A DNA stretch of 64,000 nt from Tritonibacter mobilis (GCF_001681715.1 NZ_LNWY01000003.1:124001-188000), one strand, 5' to 3'; shown: positions 1-9,905, numbered from the stretch's first letter. Notes: a model not told the origin generated them from the letters alone. Numbers and translations: made by a program.

Positions 1-512
1 GTAATGCCAGTACGGGCCAGTTCCTTGGCCAGACCGCGGGTCAGCCCCACCACCGCGTGTTTTGCCGCACAATAGGCACTGACATAAGGGTAGCCTTTGA
101 GCCCGGCGGTCGAGGCCACGGCAATCATGCGCCCGTGTCCGGCTTCCTTCATGCCCGGCAGCACCGCCTGCCAGAGGTTCACCACGCCGTTGAGGTTCAC
201 CGCCATCATGGCATTCAGCATCTCTGGCTGCATCTTGGCAAAAGGCACGCTTTCAGCGGCACCCGCATTGGCAAGCGCCACGCTCACCGGCCCGCGCGCA
301 GCCGCCGCGCGCGCCACAGCGGATGTGACGCTCGCCGCGTCGGTCACATCGCAGACCTCATAAGGAAGCCCCTGCTCAACAAGGGTTTTCTCTGTGCGCC
401 CCATCAGGGTGACCGTGGCCCCCGCAGCGGCAAAAGCCTGCGCGCAGGCCGCCCCCACCCCCGTGCCACCGCCGGTAATCAGGACGTGTTCTTGGCTCAG
501 ATCTCTGCTCAT
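1..512 (-). CDS. SDR-family NAD(P)-dependent oxidoreductase (partial, C-terminus beyond window)
   Basis: About 170 N-terminal residues are present; the gene runs off the left edge. It has the short-chain dehydrogenase layout: a Rossmann nucleotide motif TGGGTGVG at residues 13-20, NAG at 82-84, and a catalytic set that reads as Ser134, Tyr147 and Lys151 (Y-x3-K). The ATG overlaps the stop of the upstream monooxygenase/OYE gene by four bases (ATGA), so the two are almost certainly co-translated. Family knowledge: SDRs next to aminobenzoyl-CoA/salicylyl-CoA monooxygenases usually act as hydroxyacyl- or ring-reduction-product dehydrogenases. The substrate here is inferred only from the neighbour. 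Confidence 0.88.
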   Translation of the reverse strand, partial: MSRDLSQEHVLITGGGTGVGAACAQAFAAAGATVTLMGRTEKTLVEQGLPYEVCDVTDAASVTSAVARAAAARGPVSVALANAGAAESVPFAKMQPEMLNAMMAVNLNGVVNLWQAVLPGMKEAGHGRMIAVASTAGLKGYPYVSAYCAAKHAVVGLTRGLAKELARTGI

Positions 513-2803
513 GCGCGCAAGCTCTCCGCTTCTTTGTCCGCCAGCCGCCAGCTTTGATCGCGGCCCGCCTGATAGGGCAGCGGCCAGTCCGGAGCGGCGC
601 GGTCACCAATCTTGGTGCCCTCACGCAGGGTCCAGTAGGGATCGGCCAGATGCGGGCGACCCACGGCCACCAGATCAGCCCGGCCCGCCATCAGGATCGA
701 GTTGGCGTGATCGGCCTCAAAGATATTGCCCACCGCCATGGTGCAAATCCCGGCCTCGTTGCGGATCTGATCCGAGAATGGCGTCTGGAACATGCGACCA
801 TAGACGGGGTTGGCATCAATGGTGGTCTGACCGGCAGACACGTCGATCAGATCCGCCCCTGCCTCCCAGAAGGCACGGGCGATCTTGACCGCTTCGTCCG
901 GGGTCACGCCATCCTCGCCCACCCAGTCATTGGCGGAGATGCGCACCGACATCGGTTTGCCCTCGGGCCAGACCGCGCGCATGGCGGCAAAGACCTCCAG
1001 TGGGTAGCGCAGACGGTTTTCAAGACTGCCGCCATAGTCATCACCGCGCTGGTTTGAGACCGGCGACAGGAACGACGAGATCAGATAGCCATGAGCCGCG
1101 TGCAGCTCGATCATGTCGAACCCCGCACGATCCGCCATCTCAGCCGCGCTCACGAATTGATCGCGGACCTCGTCCATCTCTGCGCGGGTGATTTCGCGCG
1201 GGGTGGCGTTTTGATCCGACCATCGAATGGCAGAGGCGCTGACGATATCCCAATTGCCCTCTGGCAGCGGCGCATCCATCTCGTCCCAACCGAGCTGGGT
1301 GGAGCCTTTGCGCCCCGAATGACCGATCTGGCAGCAGATCTTGGCATCCGTCTGCGTATGTACGAAATCGGCAATGCGGGACCATGCAGCCTCATGTTCT
1401 GGCGCATATAGCCCCGGACAGCCCGGGGTGATCCGGCCCTCTGGCGACACACAGGTCATCTCGGTATAGACCAGCCCCGCACCGCCCTTGGCGCGTTCGC
1501 CGTAGTGCACCAGATGCCAGTCGGTGGGACAGCCATCCTCGGCCTTGTACTGCGCCATGGGCGAGACCACGATGCGGCTCTTGAGGTCCATGTCGCGCAG
1601 GCGGAAGGGCGCAAACATCGGCGCGCGCAGCGGAGCGTCCTTAGGCGCACCGGCCTGATCCATGAACCAGCGTTCCGCGCTCTCAAGCCAGTCCTTGTCG
1701 CGTTCGCGCAGGTTTTCATGGCTGATGCGCTGGCTACGGGTCAGCATCGAGTAATTCAGTTGCACCGGATCGAGATCAAGATAGCGTTCGACCCGCTCGA
1801 ACCACTCCATCGAGTTGCGCGCCGCCGATTGCAGGCGCAGCACCTCAAGGCGACGCTGTTCTTCGTAGTCCTCAAAGGCGCTTTGCAGATCGGGCTTTTC
1901 ATGCAGCAGGTCAGCCAGCGCTATGGCGGATTCCAGCGCCAGCTTCGATCCCGACCCAATCGAGAAATGCGCCGTCGCGGCCGCATCGCCCATCAGGACC
2001 ACATTCTCGTGGCTCCATTTTTCGCACAGAACCCGCGGGAAGCGGATCCAGGCCGAGCCGCGAATGTGGTTGGCATTGGTCATCAGCGCATGGCCGCCCA
2101 GATGATCCTTAAAGATCTCTTCGCAGACCTTGATGCTCTCCTGCTGGCTCATGGAGCCAAAGCCAAAGGCGTCAAAGGTCTCTTGCGTGCATTCCACGAT
2201 GAAGGTCGCAGTGTCGTCATCAAACTGATAGGCATGCGCCCAGACCCAGCCGTGCTCGGTTTCCTCAAAGATAAACGTGAAGGCATCTTTGAAGGTCTGA
2301 TGGGTGCCCAGCCAGACAAAGTTACACAGGCGCGTGTCCACATCCGGTTTGAACGTCTCTGCATAAAGGCTACGGGTGCGGGAATTGAGCCCATCGCTCG
2401 CAACAACCAGATCGTAGTCCTTGCGATAGTCCTCGGCACTTTTTGCTTCGGTCTCAAATTGCAAATCGACGCCCAATTCGCGTGCGCGCTCTTGCAGCAG
2501 GATCAACAGTTGCTTGCGTCCAATGCCGCAGAACCCGTGGCCGGAGGACACCTGCCGGGTGCCTTTGAAATGCAGCGCCACGTCGTCCCAATAGGCAAAA
2601 TGCGCCCGGATCGACTGCGCACTTGTGGCGTCATTGGCGGCGAGATTGTCGAGCGTCTCATCCGACAGCACCACACCCCAGCCAAAGGTGTCATCGGCGC
2701 GGTTGCGCTCGATCACGGTGACGTCGTGACCGGGATCGCGCAGCTTCATCGAGATCGCGAAATACAGGCCCGCAGGCCCCCCTCCCAAGCATGCAATGCG
2801 CAT
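509..2803 (-). CDS. Bifunctional aryl-CoA monooxygenase / old yellow enzyme reductase (salicylyl-CoA 5-hydroxylase or 2-aminobenzoyl-CoA monooxygenase/reductase type)
   Basis: A 764-residue fusion. The N-terminal half is an FAD monooxygenase: dinucleotide motif [11 protein letters not shown] close to the start, and a second FAD motif around [16 protein letters not shown]. The C-terminal half, from about residue 385, is an old-yellow-enzyme barrel ([20 protein letters not shown], then [10 protein letters not shown] and [11 protein letters not shown]). In the known Azoarcus enzyme the monooxygenase half oxygenates 2-aminobenzoyl-CoA and the OYE half reduces the dearomatised ring; close relatives are annotated as salicylyl-CoA 5-hydroxylases, and sequence alone does not decide the substrate. 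I chose the ATG at 2803 because GGATGAGGATC lies just upstream; an upstream frame extends 18 codons to 2857 without a ribosome site. It precedes the SDR in one operon. Confidence 0.88.
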   Translation of the reverse strand: MRIACLGGGPAGLYFAISMKLRDPGHDVTVIERNRADDTFGWGVVLSDETLDNLAANDATSAQSIRAHFAYWDDVALHFKGTRQVSSGHGFCGIGRKQLLILLQERARELGVDLQFETEAKSAEDYRKDYDLVVASDGLNSRTRSLYAETFKPDVDTRLCNFVWLGTHQTFKDAFTFIFEETEHGWVWAHAYQFDDDTATFIVECTQETFDAFGFGSMSQQESIKVCEEIFKDHLGGHALMTNANHIRGSAWIRFPRVLCEKWSHENVVLMGDAAATAHFSIGSGSKLALESAIALADLLHEKPDLQSAFEDYEEQRRLEVLRLQSAARNSMEWFERVERYLDLDPVQLNYSMLTRSQRISHENLRERDKDWLESAERWFMDQAGAPKDAPLRAPMFAPFRLRDMDLKSRIVVSPMAQYKAEDGCPTDWHLVHYGERAKGGAGLVYTEMTCVSPEGRITPGCPGLYAPEHEAAWSRIADFVHTQTDAKICCQIGHSGRKGSTQLGWDEMDAPLPEGNWDIVSASAIRWSDQNATPREITRAEMDEVRDQFVSAAEMADRAGFDMIELHAAHGYLISSFLSPVSNQRGDDYGGSLENRLRYPLEVFAAMRAVWPEGKPMSVRISANDWVGEDGVTPDEAVKIARAFWEAGADLIDVSAGQTTIDANPVYGRMFQTPFSDQIRNEAGICTMAVGNIFEADHANSILMAGRADLVAVGRPHLADPYWTLREGTKIGDRAAPDWPLPYQAGRDQSWRLADKEAESLRA

Positions 2804-2860
2804 CTGATCCTCATCCCCAATTCGGTTATTGATGGGAGAAGGTTCTGCGCATCTCAAAAC

Positions 2861-2914
2861 AATTTCAAGCTTGAAATTTCTATTTTTAAAGCATTAACTG
2901 TGACGCCGCGTCAA
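2861..2914 (-). promoter_or_regulatory. Predicted promoter with perfect 18-bp palindromic operator for the aryl-CoA operon
   Basis: Reading the minus strand, TTGACG (2914-2909), an 18-base spacer and TTTAAA (2890-2885) form a sigma70-like promoter. The predicted start near 2878 coincides with the edge of the perfect palindrome AATTTCAAGCTTGAAATT (2861-2878). Placement at +1 to about +18 suits a repressor; perfect palindromes of this length are typical of MarR-type dimers, which often control aromatic-acid operons. No regulator gene is visible here. The rest of the 307-base gap 2804-3110 is AT-rich with no supported gene. Confidence 0.6.
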
Positions 2915-3110
2915 ATGCCCTCGGACCGACACCCATCACCATGCAGATTAATGCGTTGTTTTTACTAGAAATAACCTGTGTCACCACAACTAAAGCAACG
3001 CTTTGATTGCGATACACCACCCCTTCAGCACCCCATAGCTTACATGTGCAGGGGACCATAAGGCGCGGGTTTTCTCCGCCACTTACCCGAGTCGCGTGGT
3101 GCGCCGCGCT

Positions 3111-4052
3111 CTACCAGACCCCGGTTTCAGCGAGCATCGGCCATGAACTTGCCAGCGGCGCAGGCCCCGGAAGCGCGTGGTCGCAATACCAGATCTCCTC
3201 AGGCTGCACGTCCACAATCCGCTCCGCACCCTGAAAACGCGCCACACGGTCTGGGTTCCAGTCGACCGTCGCCAATCCAGTGAGAAAGACCCCCGCCCCG
3301 CTGCTGAAATCGGGGATAAACAGCCCCACGCGACCGTCGGCCTCGATATTGCCAAGCGTGTTGAAAAAGCGGTTGCCCGAAAAATCCGGAAACGACAGCG
3401 AACCATCGGCGTTGATCGTCAGAAATCCGGGTCGCCCACCGCGATGCGAGGCATCGATGCCATCGGTTGGATCGTCCGACATCTCCGCCGCGCGCGAGGC
3501 GATAAAGAAGGTATCGGCCCGCGCCACCAAGGCGCGGCTGCGCGCGTCCCAATCGGGCAGTGCGGTCGCCACCGGCGCGGGCGGATTGGCGGGCCACAAC
3601 AGATCGCGCGTCTGGATATACTGCGGACAATTGCCAAAGCTCAGGTCCACAGCGATCTCGAACCCCTCGCTATTGACCGCGCGGATGGTGCCATTCATCC
3701 GGTTGCGGCGACGGCTGGACAGCTCCATGCCAACAACGCCCACTTTCGCACCGGGCCGCACATCGAGCCAGAGCGTATCGCCCAGCACCGGCCGCGCGCC
3801 CACCGCAAAACGCCGGGGATCGCGTGCACGCAAGAACCCGACCTCGCCCACCGCAGGCGTCGCCCAAACCTGTCCGCGCGCATCCAGGAGGCCGAGGAAC
3901 AGCACCGGCAGGCTCTCGAAGAAATCACGGTGCTGTTGCGGCATTTCCGGACGGATGGCATGGGCCACCCGCTCTCGGTAACTCTCTGCCACACCCGCCC
4001 GGCGTTGCAGGATCAGCTCACCTGCGTGAAAGACATGGTTTGCACGGAACAT
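3111..4052 (-). CDS. Pyridoxamine 5'-phosphate oxidase-like flavin-binding protein
   Basis: 313 residues. The central and C-terminal parts have the split-barrel FMN-binding signature of the PNPOx-like family (RRNRMNGTIRAV, GRPGFLTINADGSLSFPDFSGNRFFNTLGN). Members of this large form are annotated as flavin-nucleotide-binding or general stress oxidoreductases with unknown substrates. The ATG at 4052 has GAGGAG upstream and sits 11 bases after the stop of the GST gene, so it is the third gene of a three-gene operon (NTF2-like, GST, PNPOx-like). The association with GST suggests a detoxification or redox role; this is inference. Confidence 0.8.
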   Translation of the reverse strand: MFRANHVFHAGELILQRRAGVAESYRERVAHAIRPEMPQQHRDFFESLPVLFLGLLDARGQVWATPAVGEVGFLRARDPRRFAVGARPVLGDTLWLDVRPGAKVGVVGMELSSRRRNRMNGTIRAVNSEGFEIAVDLSFGNCPQYIQTRDLLWPANPPAPVATALPDWDARSRALVARADTFFIASRAAEMSDDPTDGIDASHRGGRPGFLTINADGSLSFPDFSGNRFFNTLGNIEADGRVGLFIPDFSSGAGVFLTGLATVDWNPDRVARFQGAERIVDVQPEEIWYCDHALPGPAPLASSWPMLAETGVW

Positions 4053-4063
4053 GCGGGCACTCC

Positions 4064-4717
4064 TCAGGCGATTTCGGGAATGGGGGAGGCCTGCATCGGC
4101 ACAAAGCCCTTGACCCCCTGCACCCGGTCGATCCACGCCCGCACCAGAGGATAGTCCGCAAGGTTCACGCCCCCCTCGGGCGCATGGGCGATATAGGCGT
4201 AGGCCGCGACATCGGCGATCGTGGAGCTGTCGCCCACAAGGAAATCCCGCCCCGCGATCATGCCCTCCATCAGACCAAGGAACGTATGGCTGGCCTCGCG
4301 CGCCGCGATGGCCTCAGCCGTATCTCCCGCGCCGATCAATGTCCGCCACCGCGCGCGTGAGGGGCCGGTTGCCACATGCGATACCGTCAGCGACAACCAG
4401 CGCTGCACCTCGGCGGCAGATTTGGGCGCGGTCGGCAACCAGTCGGTCCCCGCACCATAGGCCTGCACCAGATAGACAAGGATCGCATTGGAATCCGCAA
4501 CCAGAGTGCCGTTGTCGTCGATCACCGGCACCTGACCCAACAGATTGAGTTCGAGAAACTCCGGCGCTTTATGCGCGCCCTTCAGCAGGTCGACCTCAAT
4601 GAGCTCATACAGCAGATCTAGGATCGACAGCATCATCTCCACCCGGTGGCAGTGACCAGAGAGCGGGTGGCGGTAGAATTTGATCGGGGCGGCGTTGGCG
4701 GGGAAATCGGGGGTCAT
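4064..4717 (-). CDS. Glutathione S-transferase family protein
   Basis: 217 residues. The N-terminal thioredoxin-like domain starts with KFYRHPLSGHCHRVEMML, where SGHCHRV is the glutathione-site helix start, followed by the cis-proline segment GQVPVIDD and the DSNAILVYL segment typical of GSTs. The C-terminal helical domain contains the capping region FLVGDSSTIADVAAYAYI. The ATG at 4717 is preceded by TGAGGA eight bases upstream; an upstream TTG (4738) lacks such a site. The gene starts just inside the tail of the preceding DUF1348-like gene's region, in the same operon. The substrate is not predictable. Confidence 0.88.
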   Translation of the reverse strand: MTPDFPANAAPIKFYRHPLSGHCHRVEMMLSILDLLYELIEVDLLKGAHKAPEFLELNLLGQVPVIDDNGTLVADSNAILVYLVQAYGAGTDWLPTAPKSAAEVQRWLSLTVSHVATGPSRARWRTLIGAGDTAEAIAAREASHTFLGLMEGMIAGRDFLVGDSSTIADVAAYAYIAHAPEGGVNLADYPLVRAWIDRVQGVKGFVPMQASPIPEIA

Positions 4718-4734
4718 CTGGTTTTCCTCAGGGG

Positions 4735-5208
4735 TCAAAGGCCAAGATCGCTCAGGCTTGGGTGGTCGTCGGGGCGACGGCCCAACGGCCAGTGGAACTT
4801 GCGATCTGCTTCGGTGATGGGATGTTCGTTGATGGAGGCATGGCGTTCTTCCATCAGACCGTTCTCGTCAAACTGCCAGTTTTCGTTGCCATAGGCGCGG
4901 AACCAATGGCCGCTGTCGTCGCGATATTCATAGGCGTAGCGCACGGCGATCCGGTTGCCGTCAAAGGCCCAAAGCTCCTTGATCAGCCGATACTCCAGCT
5001 CACGCGCCCATTTGCGGGTCAGAAAGGCCTCGATCTCGGTCCGGCCCACGGGAAACTCGGCGCGGTTGCGCCAGCGGCTGTCGGGCGTATAGGCCAGCGT
5101 CACCTTGGCGGCGTCCCGACTGTTCCAGCCGTCCTCGGCAAGACGTACTTTCTCGATCGCACTTTCACGGGTGAAGGGTGGCAGCGGTGGGCGGGGCGTG
5201 AGGGTCAT
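4735..5208 (-). CDS. NTF2-like protein, DUF1348/SnoaL-type
   Basis: 157 residues, first gene of the operon with GST and the PNPOx-like protein. The sequence [28 protein letters not shown] followed by [27 protein letters not shown] matches what I know of the DUF1348 nuclear-transport-factor-2-like family, a small cone-shaped fold of about 150 residues. No enzymatic residues can be assigned. The ATG at 5208 has GGAGA upstream; an in-frame extension to 5352 would run through the promoter region shared with the divergent LysR gene and is rejected. Confidence 0.82.
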   Translation of the reverse strand: MTLTPRPPLPPFTRESAIEKVRLAEDGWNSRDAAKVTLAYTPDSRWRNRAEFPVGRTEIEAFLTRKWARELEYRLIKELWAFDGNRIAVRYAYEYRDDSGHWFRAYGNENWQFDENGLMEERHASINEHPITEADRKFHWPLGRRPDDHPSLSDLGL

Positions 5209-5265
5209 TTTGGTCTCCAGTTGTGGCGCGGTGGTCAGCGCCTCTGGTGACAGAGATAAATCACC

Positions 5266-5286
5266 CCGTTGTGTAAAATAATACGG
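5266..5286. promoter_or_regulatory. Candidate LysR-type operator between divergent operons
   Basis: The AT-rich interval between the NTF2-like operon and the LysR gene contains CCGT-N13-ACGG, which holds a T-N11-A core (T5269 to A5281), the loose signature of LysR-type sites. Divergent placement of an LTTR next to its target operon is the common arrangement. Weak by sequence alone. Confidence 0.35.
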
Positions 5287-5337
5287 CATGAAAGAAAGAG
5301 ATAATTTCAGATTTTGACAGCAATCAGGACAAAATCC

Positions 5338-6270
5338 ATGGACCGCATTCAAAGCATGCAGGTGTTTGTCGCCGTGGCGGAGGAAGAGGGCTTTGCCGCC
5401 GGGGCCCGCCGGGTAGGCCTAAGTGCGCCATCGGCCACACGGGCGATCAACGGCTTAGAGGCGCAACTGGGCGCGCGGCTTTTTACCCGCACCACCCGGC
5501 GCTTACATCTGACGGATGTGGGACGGCGCTATCTGGACGATGTGCGCCATATCCTGACCTCCTTGCAGGCCGCCGATGATGCGGCGCGCGGGGCGGCCAG
5601 CGCCCCGGTGGGACTATTGCGGCTGACCTGCCCCAATGAGTTCGGGCGGATTTACATCCTGCCGATCCTGCTGGACTATCTCGATCAATACCCGGAGATG
5701 CGGGCCGAGCTGGTGCTGTTGGACCGGGTGGTGAATATCGTCGAAGAGGGCTTTGATGTGGCCCTGCGGATCGGGCATCTGCCCTCCTCAACGCTGTCAG
5801 CGGTCAAAGTCGGCGCGGTGCGCCGGGTGGTCTGTGCTGCGCCCTCCTATCTGGAGAGATACGGCACGCCAGAGGTTCCGGCAGACCTTGCTGCGCATCG
5901 CATCGTGGCGATCAACGCGGTCTCTTCCGCGACGGAGTGGAGGTTTGGCACCGACCAACAAGACGCGGTGCGCATTACGCCGCAGCTCTGTGTCAGTACC
6001 GTTGCGGCCGGGCTGGACGCTGCGCGCGCAGGCTGGGGCATCTGCCGGATGCTGTCCTATCAGGCCGGACGCGATGTGGCTGCGGGGCACCTCGCCTGCC
6101 TGCTGGAGGAGTTTGAGCCAGACAGCATGCCAATCCATCTGGTCCATGCAGAAGGGCGGCGCGCACCGGCAAAGGTGCGCAGCTTTATTGACTTTGCCCG
6201 CGACCGGCTGCGCGCGGACCCCGTCCTTCAGGCGTTATCATCCAGCAAGGGCTGTGGGCTGAGCGTTTAA
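5338..6270 (+). CDS. LysR-family transcriptional regulator
   Basis: 310 residues. The N-terminal winged helix-turn-helix is typical: [19 protein letters not shown], then [19 protein letters not shown] and [20 protein letters not shown]. The remaining 220 residues form the periplasmic-binding-protein-like effector domain ([32 protein letters not shown]). The ATG at 5338 has AGGAC upstream and fits the usual family start. It diverges from the NTF2-like/GST/PNPOx operon, its most likely target. Its end overlaps the nadC end by four bases on the opposite strand. Confidence 0.93.
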   Translation: MDRIQSMQVFVAVAEEEGFAAGARRVGLSAPSATRAINGLEAQLGARLFTRTTRRLHLTDVGRRYLDDVRHILTSLQAADDAARGAASAPVGLLRLTCPNEFGRIYILPILLDYLDQYPEMRAELVLLDRVVNIVEEGFDVALRIGHLPSSTLSAVKVGAVRRVVCAAPSYLERYGTPEVPADLAAHRIVAINAVSSATEWRFGTDQQDAVRITPQLCVSTVAAGLDAARAGWGICRMLSYQAGRDVAAGHLACLLEEFEPDSMPIHLVHAEGRRAPAKVRSFIDFARDRLRADPVLQALSSSKGCGLSV

Positions 6271-7115
6271 AAATCCAAGCCCAAATCGACTGTGCGCGCC
6301 GAATGCGTGAGCGCCCCTGAGGAGATATAATCCACGCCTGTAGCGGCAATCGCTGCCACCGTGTCGCGTTTGACGTTGCCGCTGGCCTCCAGCGCCAGAC
6401 GTCCGGCGTTGATCTGCACTGCCTCACGCAGCTGATCCGGCGTCATATTGTCCAAGAGCACCACAGAGGCACCGCCGACCTCCAGGACCTCGCGCAGCTG
6501 ATCCAGCGTGTCCACTTCGATTTCCACCGCCATCATATGGCTAGCGTTCGCCTTCGTGGCGTCCAGTACCGCGCGGATACCGCCCGCAGCGGCGATGTGG
6601 TTGTCTTTGATGAGGATCGCATCCGAGAGCGAATAGCGGTGATTGAACCCACCGCCATGCAGCACTGCGAGTTTTTCCACCATGCGCAGGCCGGGCGTTG
6701 TCTTGCGGGTGCAGGTGATGCGCGCCTCGGTGCCGCGCGTCTCGGCCACCATCGCCGCTGTCAGGGTTGCAATCCCCGTCAGGCGGCCCGCAAAGTTCAG
6801 CGCCACCCGTTCGCCCATCAGGATCGAGGCTGCTTTGCCCTCGATCTCCATCAGCACATCGCCGGGCTGACAGGCGGCCCCATCTGCAACGAGGGTGTTC
6901 ACCCGCAGGTTTGCATCGACCAGTCGGAACGCAAGTGCAGCCACCTGCATGCCAGAGACCACGGCCTCTTCGCGGGCGCACAGACGGGCGGAATAGGTCA
7001 CATCGTCCGGGATCACCGCGCGGGTGGTCACATCGCCATAAGAGCCAAGATCTTCCATAAGGGCGGATTTGACCAAAGGTTCAAGGATCAGGTCAGGCAG
7101 AGTGGCAAAGCTCAT
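6267..7115 (-). CDS. nadC: Nicotinate-nucleotide pyrophosphorylase (carboxylating)
   Basis: 282 residues, the usual length. NadC converts quinolinate and PRPP to nicotinate mononucleotide, the third step of de novo NAD synthesis, in the cytosol. Characteristic segments include TRKTTPGLRMVEKLAVLHGGGFNHR (PRPP and quinolinate contacts), ILIKDNHIAAAGG, and VEIEVDTLDQLREVL near the C-terminus, ending in YISSGALTHSA. Its ATG overlaps the nadB stop by four bases, so it is the third gene of a nadA-nadB-nadC operon. Confidence 0.96.
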   Translation of the reverse strand: MSFATLPDLILEPLVKSALMEDLGSYGDVTTRAVIPDDVTYSARLCAREEAVVSGMQVAALAFRLVDANLRVNTLVADGAACQPGDVLMEIEGKAASILMGERVALNFAGRLTGIATLTAAMVAETRGTEARITCTRKTTPGLRMVEKLAVLHGGGFNHRYSLSDAILIKDNHIAAAGGIRAVLDATKANASHMMAVEIEVDTLDQLREVLEVGGASVVLLDNMTPDQLREAVQINAGRLALEASGNVKRDTVAAIAATGVDYISSGALTHSARTVDLGLDF

Positions 7116-8707
7116 GAGGTCTCCGGGTCGGATACGTAAGGGTCAAGCAGGCTGTCGCGCAGCGCCTTCGCCGCATCCCATGTCAGGCGGGAACGGCTGG
7201 CCAGCGCGGGTAAGGGTTCGGGGAAGTCAGACCGTTCATGCGCACCACGGCTCTCTTCGCGCATCAGTGCGGCGACCGCGATCATGGTGGCAGCGGTACA
7301 GATGTTCTGAAACGACTCGCAGTCGGGCTGTTTGGCGCAAAGGGCCGCGATCTCGCGCAGCGCAGCGCGTAGCCCATCGGCGTCGCGCACAACACCGACA
7401 TTGCGTGTCATGCATTGGCGCAGGGATGCCACAAGCGCGGGATCAGCCCCCTCGCCGCCGGGCGGCAACTCAAGATGAACCGGCGCCGCCTCGCGGGTTT
7501 CCCCCTGCCCTCGTGCAATATCCTCTGCCGCGCGACGGGCATAGACCAGCGCCTCCAAGAGACCATTGGAGGCCAGACGATTGGCACCATGCAGCCCCGT
7601 CGAAGCACATTCACCACAGGCCCAAAGCCCCGCAAGCGAACTGCGCCCGTCCAGATCTGTGGCGATACCGCCCATATGATAATGCGCTGCTGCCGCCACC
7701 GGAATCGGGTCCTGTGTGGGGTCGATACCGTTCCGCGCACAGGACCCGCTGACTGCGGGGAATAGCGTGGTGATACTCTCACCAAGTGCGGCCCGTGTAT
7801 CCAGCAAGGGGCGCTTGCCTGCCTGAGACTGTGCAAAAATGGCCCGTGCCACCACATCACGCGGCGCCAGCTCCGCGTCGGGGTGTTCGTCCAGCATGAA
7901 CCGCTCACCGGCGGCATTCACAAGGATTGCACCCTCGCCGCGCAGCGCCTCAGTCGCCAGTGGGGCCGGGTCTTCGCCTACATCCATCGCGGTGGGATGG
8001 AACTGCACGAACTCCGCGTCAGCGATCTCGGCACCTGCGCGCGCGGCCATGCCCAGCGCCTGCCCCCGGATGCGGGGCGGGTTGGTGGTGATCGCATAAA
8101 GCCCGGCGCTGCCGCCACCGGCCATCAGCACCGCACTGCCACTTAGCAATAATGCGGCTGATCCTTCAGGCGCGGAAGAGATGAGCCGCACGCCCGTCAC
8201 AGTGCCATCGTGAACCTCCAGACCCTCGGCCAACACCCCTTCGATTACCTGAATCGAGGGCGTCGCGCGGACCCGTTCGATCAACGCGCGCATGATCTCA
8301 GCCCCGGCCTGATCACCCTTGACCCGCACCACGCGGGCAAAACTATGCGCCGCCTCGCGCGACATCACATAGCCGCCGTCCTCAGTCCGATCAAAAGGCG
8401 CGCCAAGCGTGGTGAGATCAAGGATATGTTCGCGTGCCTCACGGGTGACCAATGCGGCGACCTCGGCATCCACAGTCCCAGCACCGGCGCGGGTGGTATC
8501 AATGGCATGCGCTTCGGGGCTGTCGCTCACGTCCATCGCGGCGGCCACACCGCCCTGCGCCCAAGCCGAGCTTGCCCCCTGCCCCAATGGATCAGGGGAG
8601 ATCATCACCACCGGGCGCGGCGCCAGCGTCAGCGCCGCATAAAGCGCCCCCAGCCCCGCACCGATGATGACGATGCGGTTGCTTTGGATGTCCTGAGAGC
8701 TTTCCAT
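7112..8707 (-). CDS. nadB: L-aspartate oxidase
   Basis: 531 residues. NadB oxidises L-aspartate to iminoaspartate using FAD and passes it to NadA. Visible features: N-terminal FAD motif IIGAGLGALYAAL, the active-site region GASSAWAQGGVAAAM, EFVQFHPTA, the LASNGLLEALVYARR segment of the fumarate-reductase-like fold, and a C-terminal helical domain. It starts seven bases after the nadA stop and overlaps nadC by four bases, consistent with one transcript from the nadA promoter. Confidence 0.96.
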   Translation of the reverse strand: MESSQDIQSNRIVIIGAGLGALYAALTLAPRPVVMISPDPLGQGASSAWAQGGVAAAMDVSDSPEAHAIDTTRAGAGTVDAEVAALVTREAREHILDLTTLGAPFDRTEDGGYVMSREAAHSFARVVRVKGDQAGAEIMRALIERVRATPSIQVIEGVLAEGLEVHDGTVTGVRLISSAPEGSAALLLSGSAVLMAGGGSAGLYAITTNPPRIRGQALGMAARAGAEIADAEFVQFHPTAMDVGEDPAPLATEALRGEGAILVNAAGERFMLDEHPDAELAPRDVVARAIFAQSQAGKRPLLDTRAALGESITTLFPAVSGSCARNGIDPTQDPIPVAAAAHYHMGGIATDLDGRSSLAGLWACGECASTGLHGANRLASNGLLEALVYARRAAEDIARGQGETREAAPVHLELPPGGEGADPALVASLRQCMTRNVGVVRDADGLRAALREIAALCAKQPDCESFQNICTAATMIAVAALMREESRGAHERSDFPEPLPALASRSRLTWDAAKALRDSLLDPYVSDPETS

Positions 8708-8714
8708 GCTGCGC

Positions 8715-9770
8715 TTAGATGCCCAGCTTGCGCGACAGGTCGATCATCGCCTGCACCGCGTGACGCGCCTTGGCGGCCATTTCGGGCTCGACCTCGACCT
8801 GACCCTCCATGGAATGCAGCGACCACAGGACCTTTTCCAGCGTGATCTTCTTCATATAGGGGCACATGTTGCAGGGGCCGACAAACTCGACCTCTGGCAG
8901 TTCATCCGCGATGTTGGACGCCATCGAGCATTCGGTAATCAGCAGTGCCTTTTCCGGTTTCTCATCGGTCACATATTTCAGGATACCGCTGGTGGAGCCG
9001 GAGAAATCGGCCTCCGCCACTACATCCGGTGGGCATTCCGGGTGGGCAATCAGCCGGGTGCCGGGGTTCCATTCGCGGAAATCGCGCAGATCCTGGGCAG
9101 AGTATTGCTCGTGCACGATGCAAGAGCCCTCCCACCAGACCACGTTCTTATGCGGCACATCGCGGGCCACGTTCTGCGCCAGATACTGATCCGGCGTCAT
9201 GATGACCGTGTCGCTCTCCATCGCGCCGACGATCTGCGCCGCGTTGGAGGAGGTGCAGCAAATATCAGAAGCCGCTTTCACCTCGGCAGTGGTGTTCACA
9301 TAGGAAACCACCGGCGCACCGGGATACCGGCGGCGCATTTCCTCGACCCCTTCGGCGGTGATCGATTCCGCAAGGCTGCAGCCTGCTTCCATGTCGGGCA
9401 TCAACACCGTTTTGGAAGGGCTCAGGATCTTGGAGGTTTCGGCCATGAAATGCACGCCGCATTGCACGATCACATCCGCCTCGACCTCGGTGGCCTTTAT
9501 CGCCAATTGCAAGCTGTCGCCGACAAAATCGGAAATGCCGTGGAAAATCTCGGGCGTCATGTAGTTATGGCCAAGGATCACCGCGTTGCGCTTGGCCTTC
9601 AGCTCATTGATCGCCTTGACGTATGGCGCATAGAGCACCCAATCGACAGGCGACACCACGCGGGACATGCGCTGATAGACATCAGACATGGACTCGGCGA
9701 GTTCGGGGTTCGGAGTGAGATCGTAGTGCTGGGACAATGCGCTGCGCAGCACGGGAATATCGAGCGACAT
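8715..9770 (-). CDS. nadA: Quinolinate synthase (4Fe-4S)
   Basis: 351 residues. NadA condenses iminoaspartate with dihydroxyacetone phosphate to quinolinate using an oxygen-labile [4Fe-4S] cluster. The expected cluster cysteines are seen in VQCGVHFMAET, DICCTSSNA and GPCNMCPYMK. Start: ATG at 9770, MSLDIPVLR, with GAGGGG upstream; the open frame continues to 9929 but those codons lie over the promoter. First gene of nadABC, divergent from the ABC importer. Confidence 0.96.
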   Translation of the reverse strand: MSLDIPVLRSALSQHYDLTPNPELAESMSDVYQRMSRVVSPVDWVLYAPYVKAINELKAKRNAVILGHNYMTPEIFHGISDFVGDSLQLAIKATEVEADVIVQCGVHFMAETSKILSPSKTVLMPDMEAGCSLAESITAEGVEEMRRRYPGAPVVSYVNTTAEVKAASDICCTSSNAAQIVGAMESDTVIMTPDQYLAQNVARDVPHKNVVWWEGSCIVHEQYSAQDLRDFREWNPGTRLIAHPECPPDVVAEADFSGSTSGILKYVTDEKPEKALLITECSMASNIADELPEVEFVGPCNMCPYMKKITLEKVLWSLHSMEGQVEVEPEMAAKARHAVQAMIDLSRKLGI

Positions 9771-9870
9771 GGCTGGGTTTTCCCCTCGTATGGTCGCGGG
9801 CCGCCTGAAGATCGTAACGGCACCGAAAAATCGGACGCGGTTGTGGAAGAGCGCTCGCGTCCGGTCACGC

Positions 9871-9905
9871 CTCGCATAGTACCATGCGAGTATGGGCCTG
9901 TGCAT
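9871..9905 (-). promoter_or_regulatory. Predicted nadA promoter with inverted repeat over the -10 box
   Basis: On the minus strand TACTAT (9881-9876) is a plausible -10, with a weak -35 ATGCAC (9905-9900) 18 bases upstream. The -10 lies inside a perfect 7-bp inverted repeat CTCGCAT-N6-ATGCGAG (9871-9890), a geometry expected for a repressor operator. A second imperfect repeat, TATG-N8-CATA, lies at 9891-9906. I cannot match these to a known NAD regulator box. Confidence 0.45.

Noticed and set aside
1505-2968. A 487-codon plus-strand frame opposite the aryl-CoA monooxygenase
   Set aside because: It lies antisense to a protein with clear FAD and OYE motifs and runs through the promoter palindrome.
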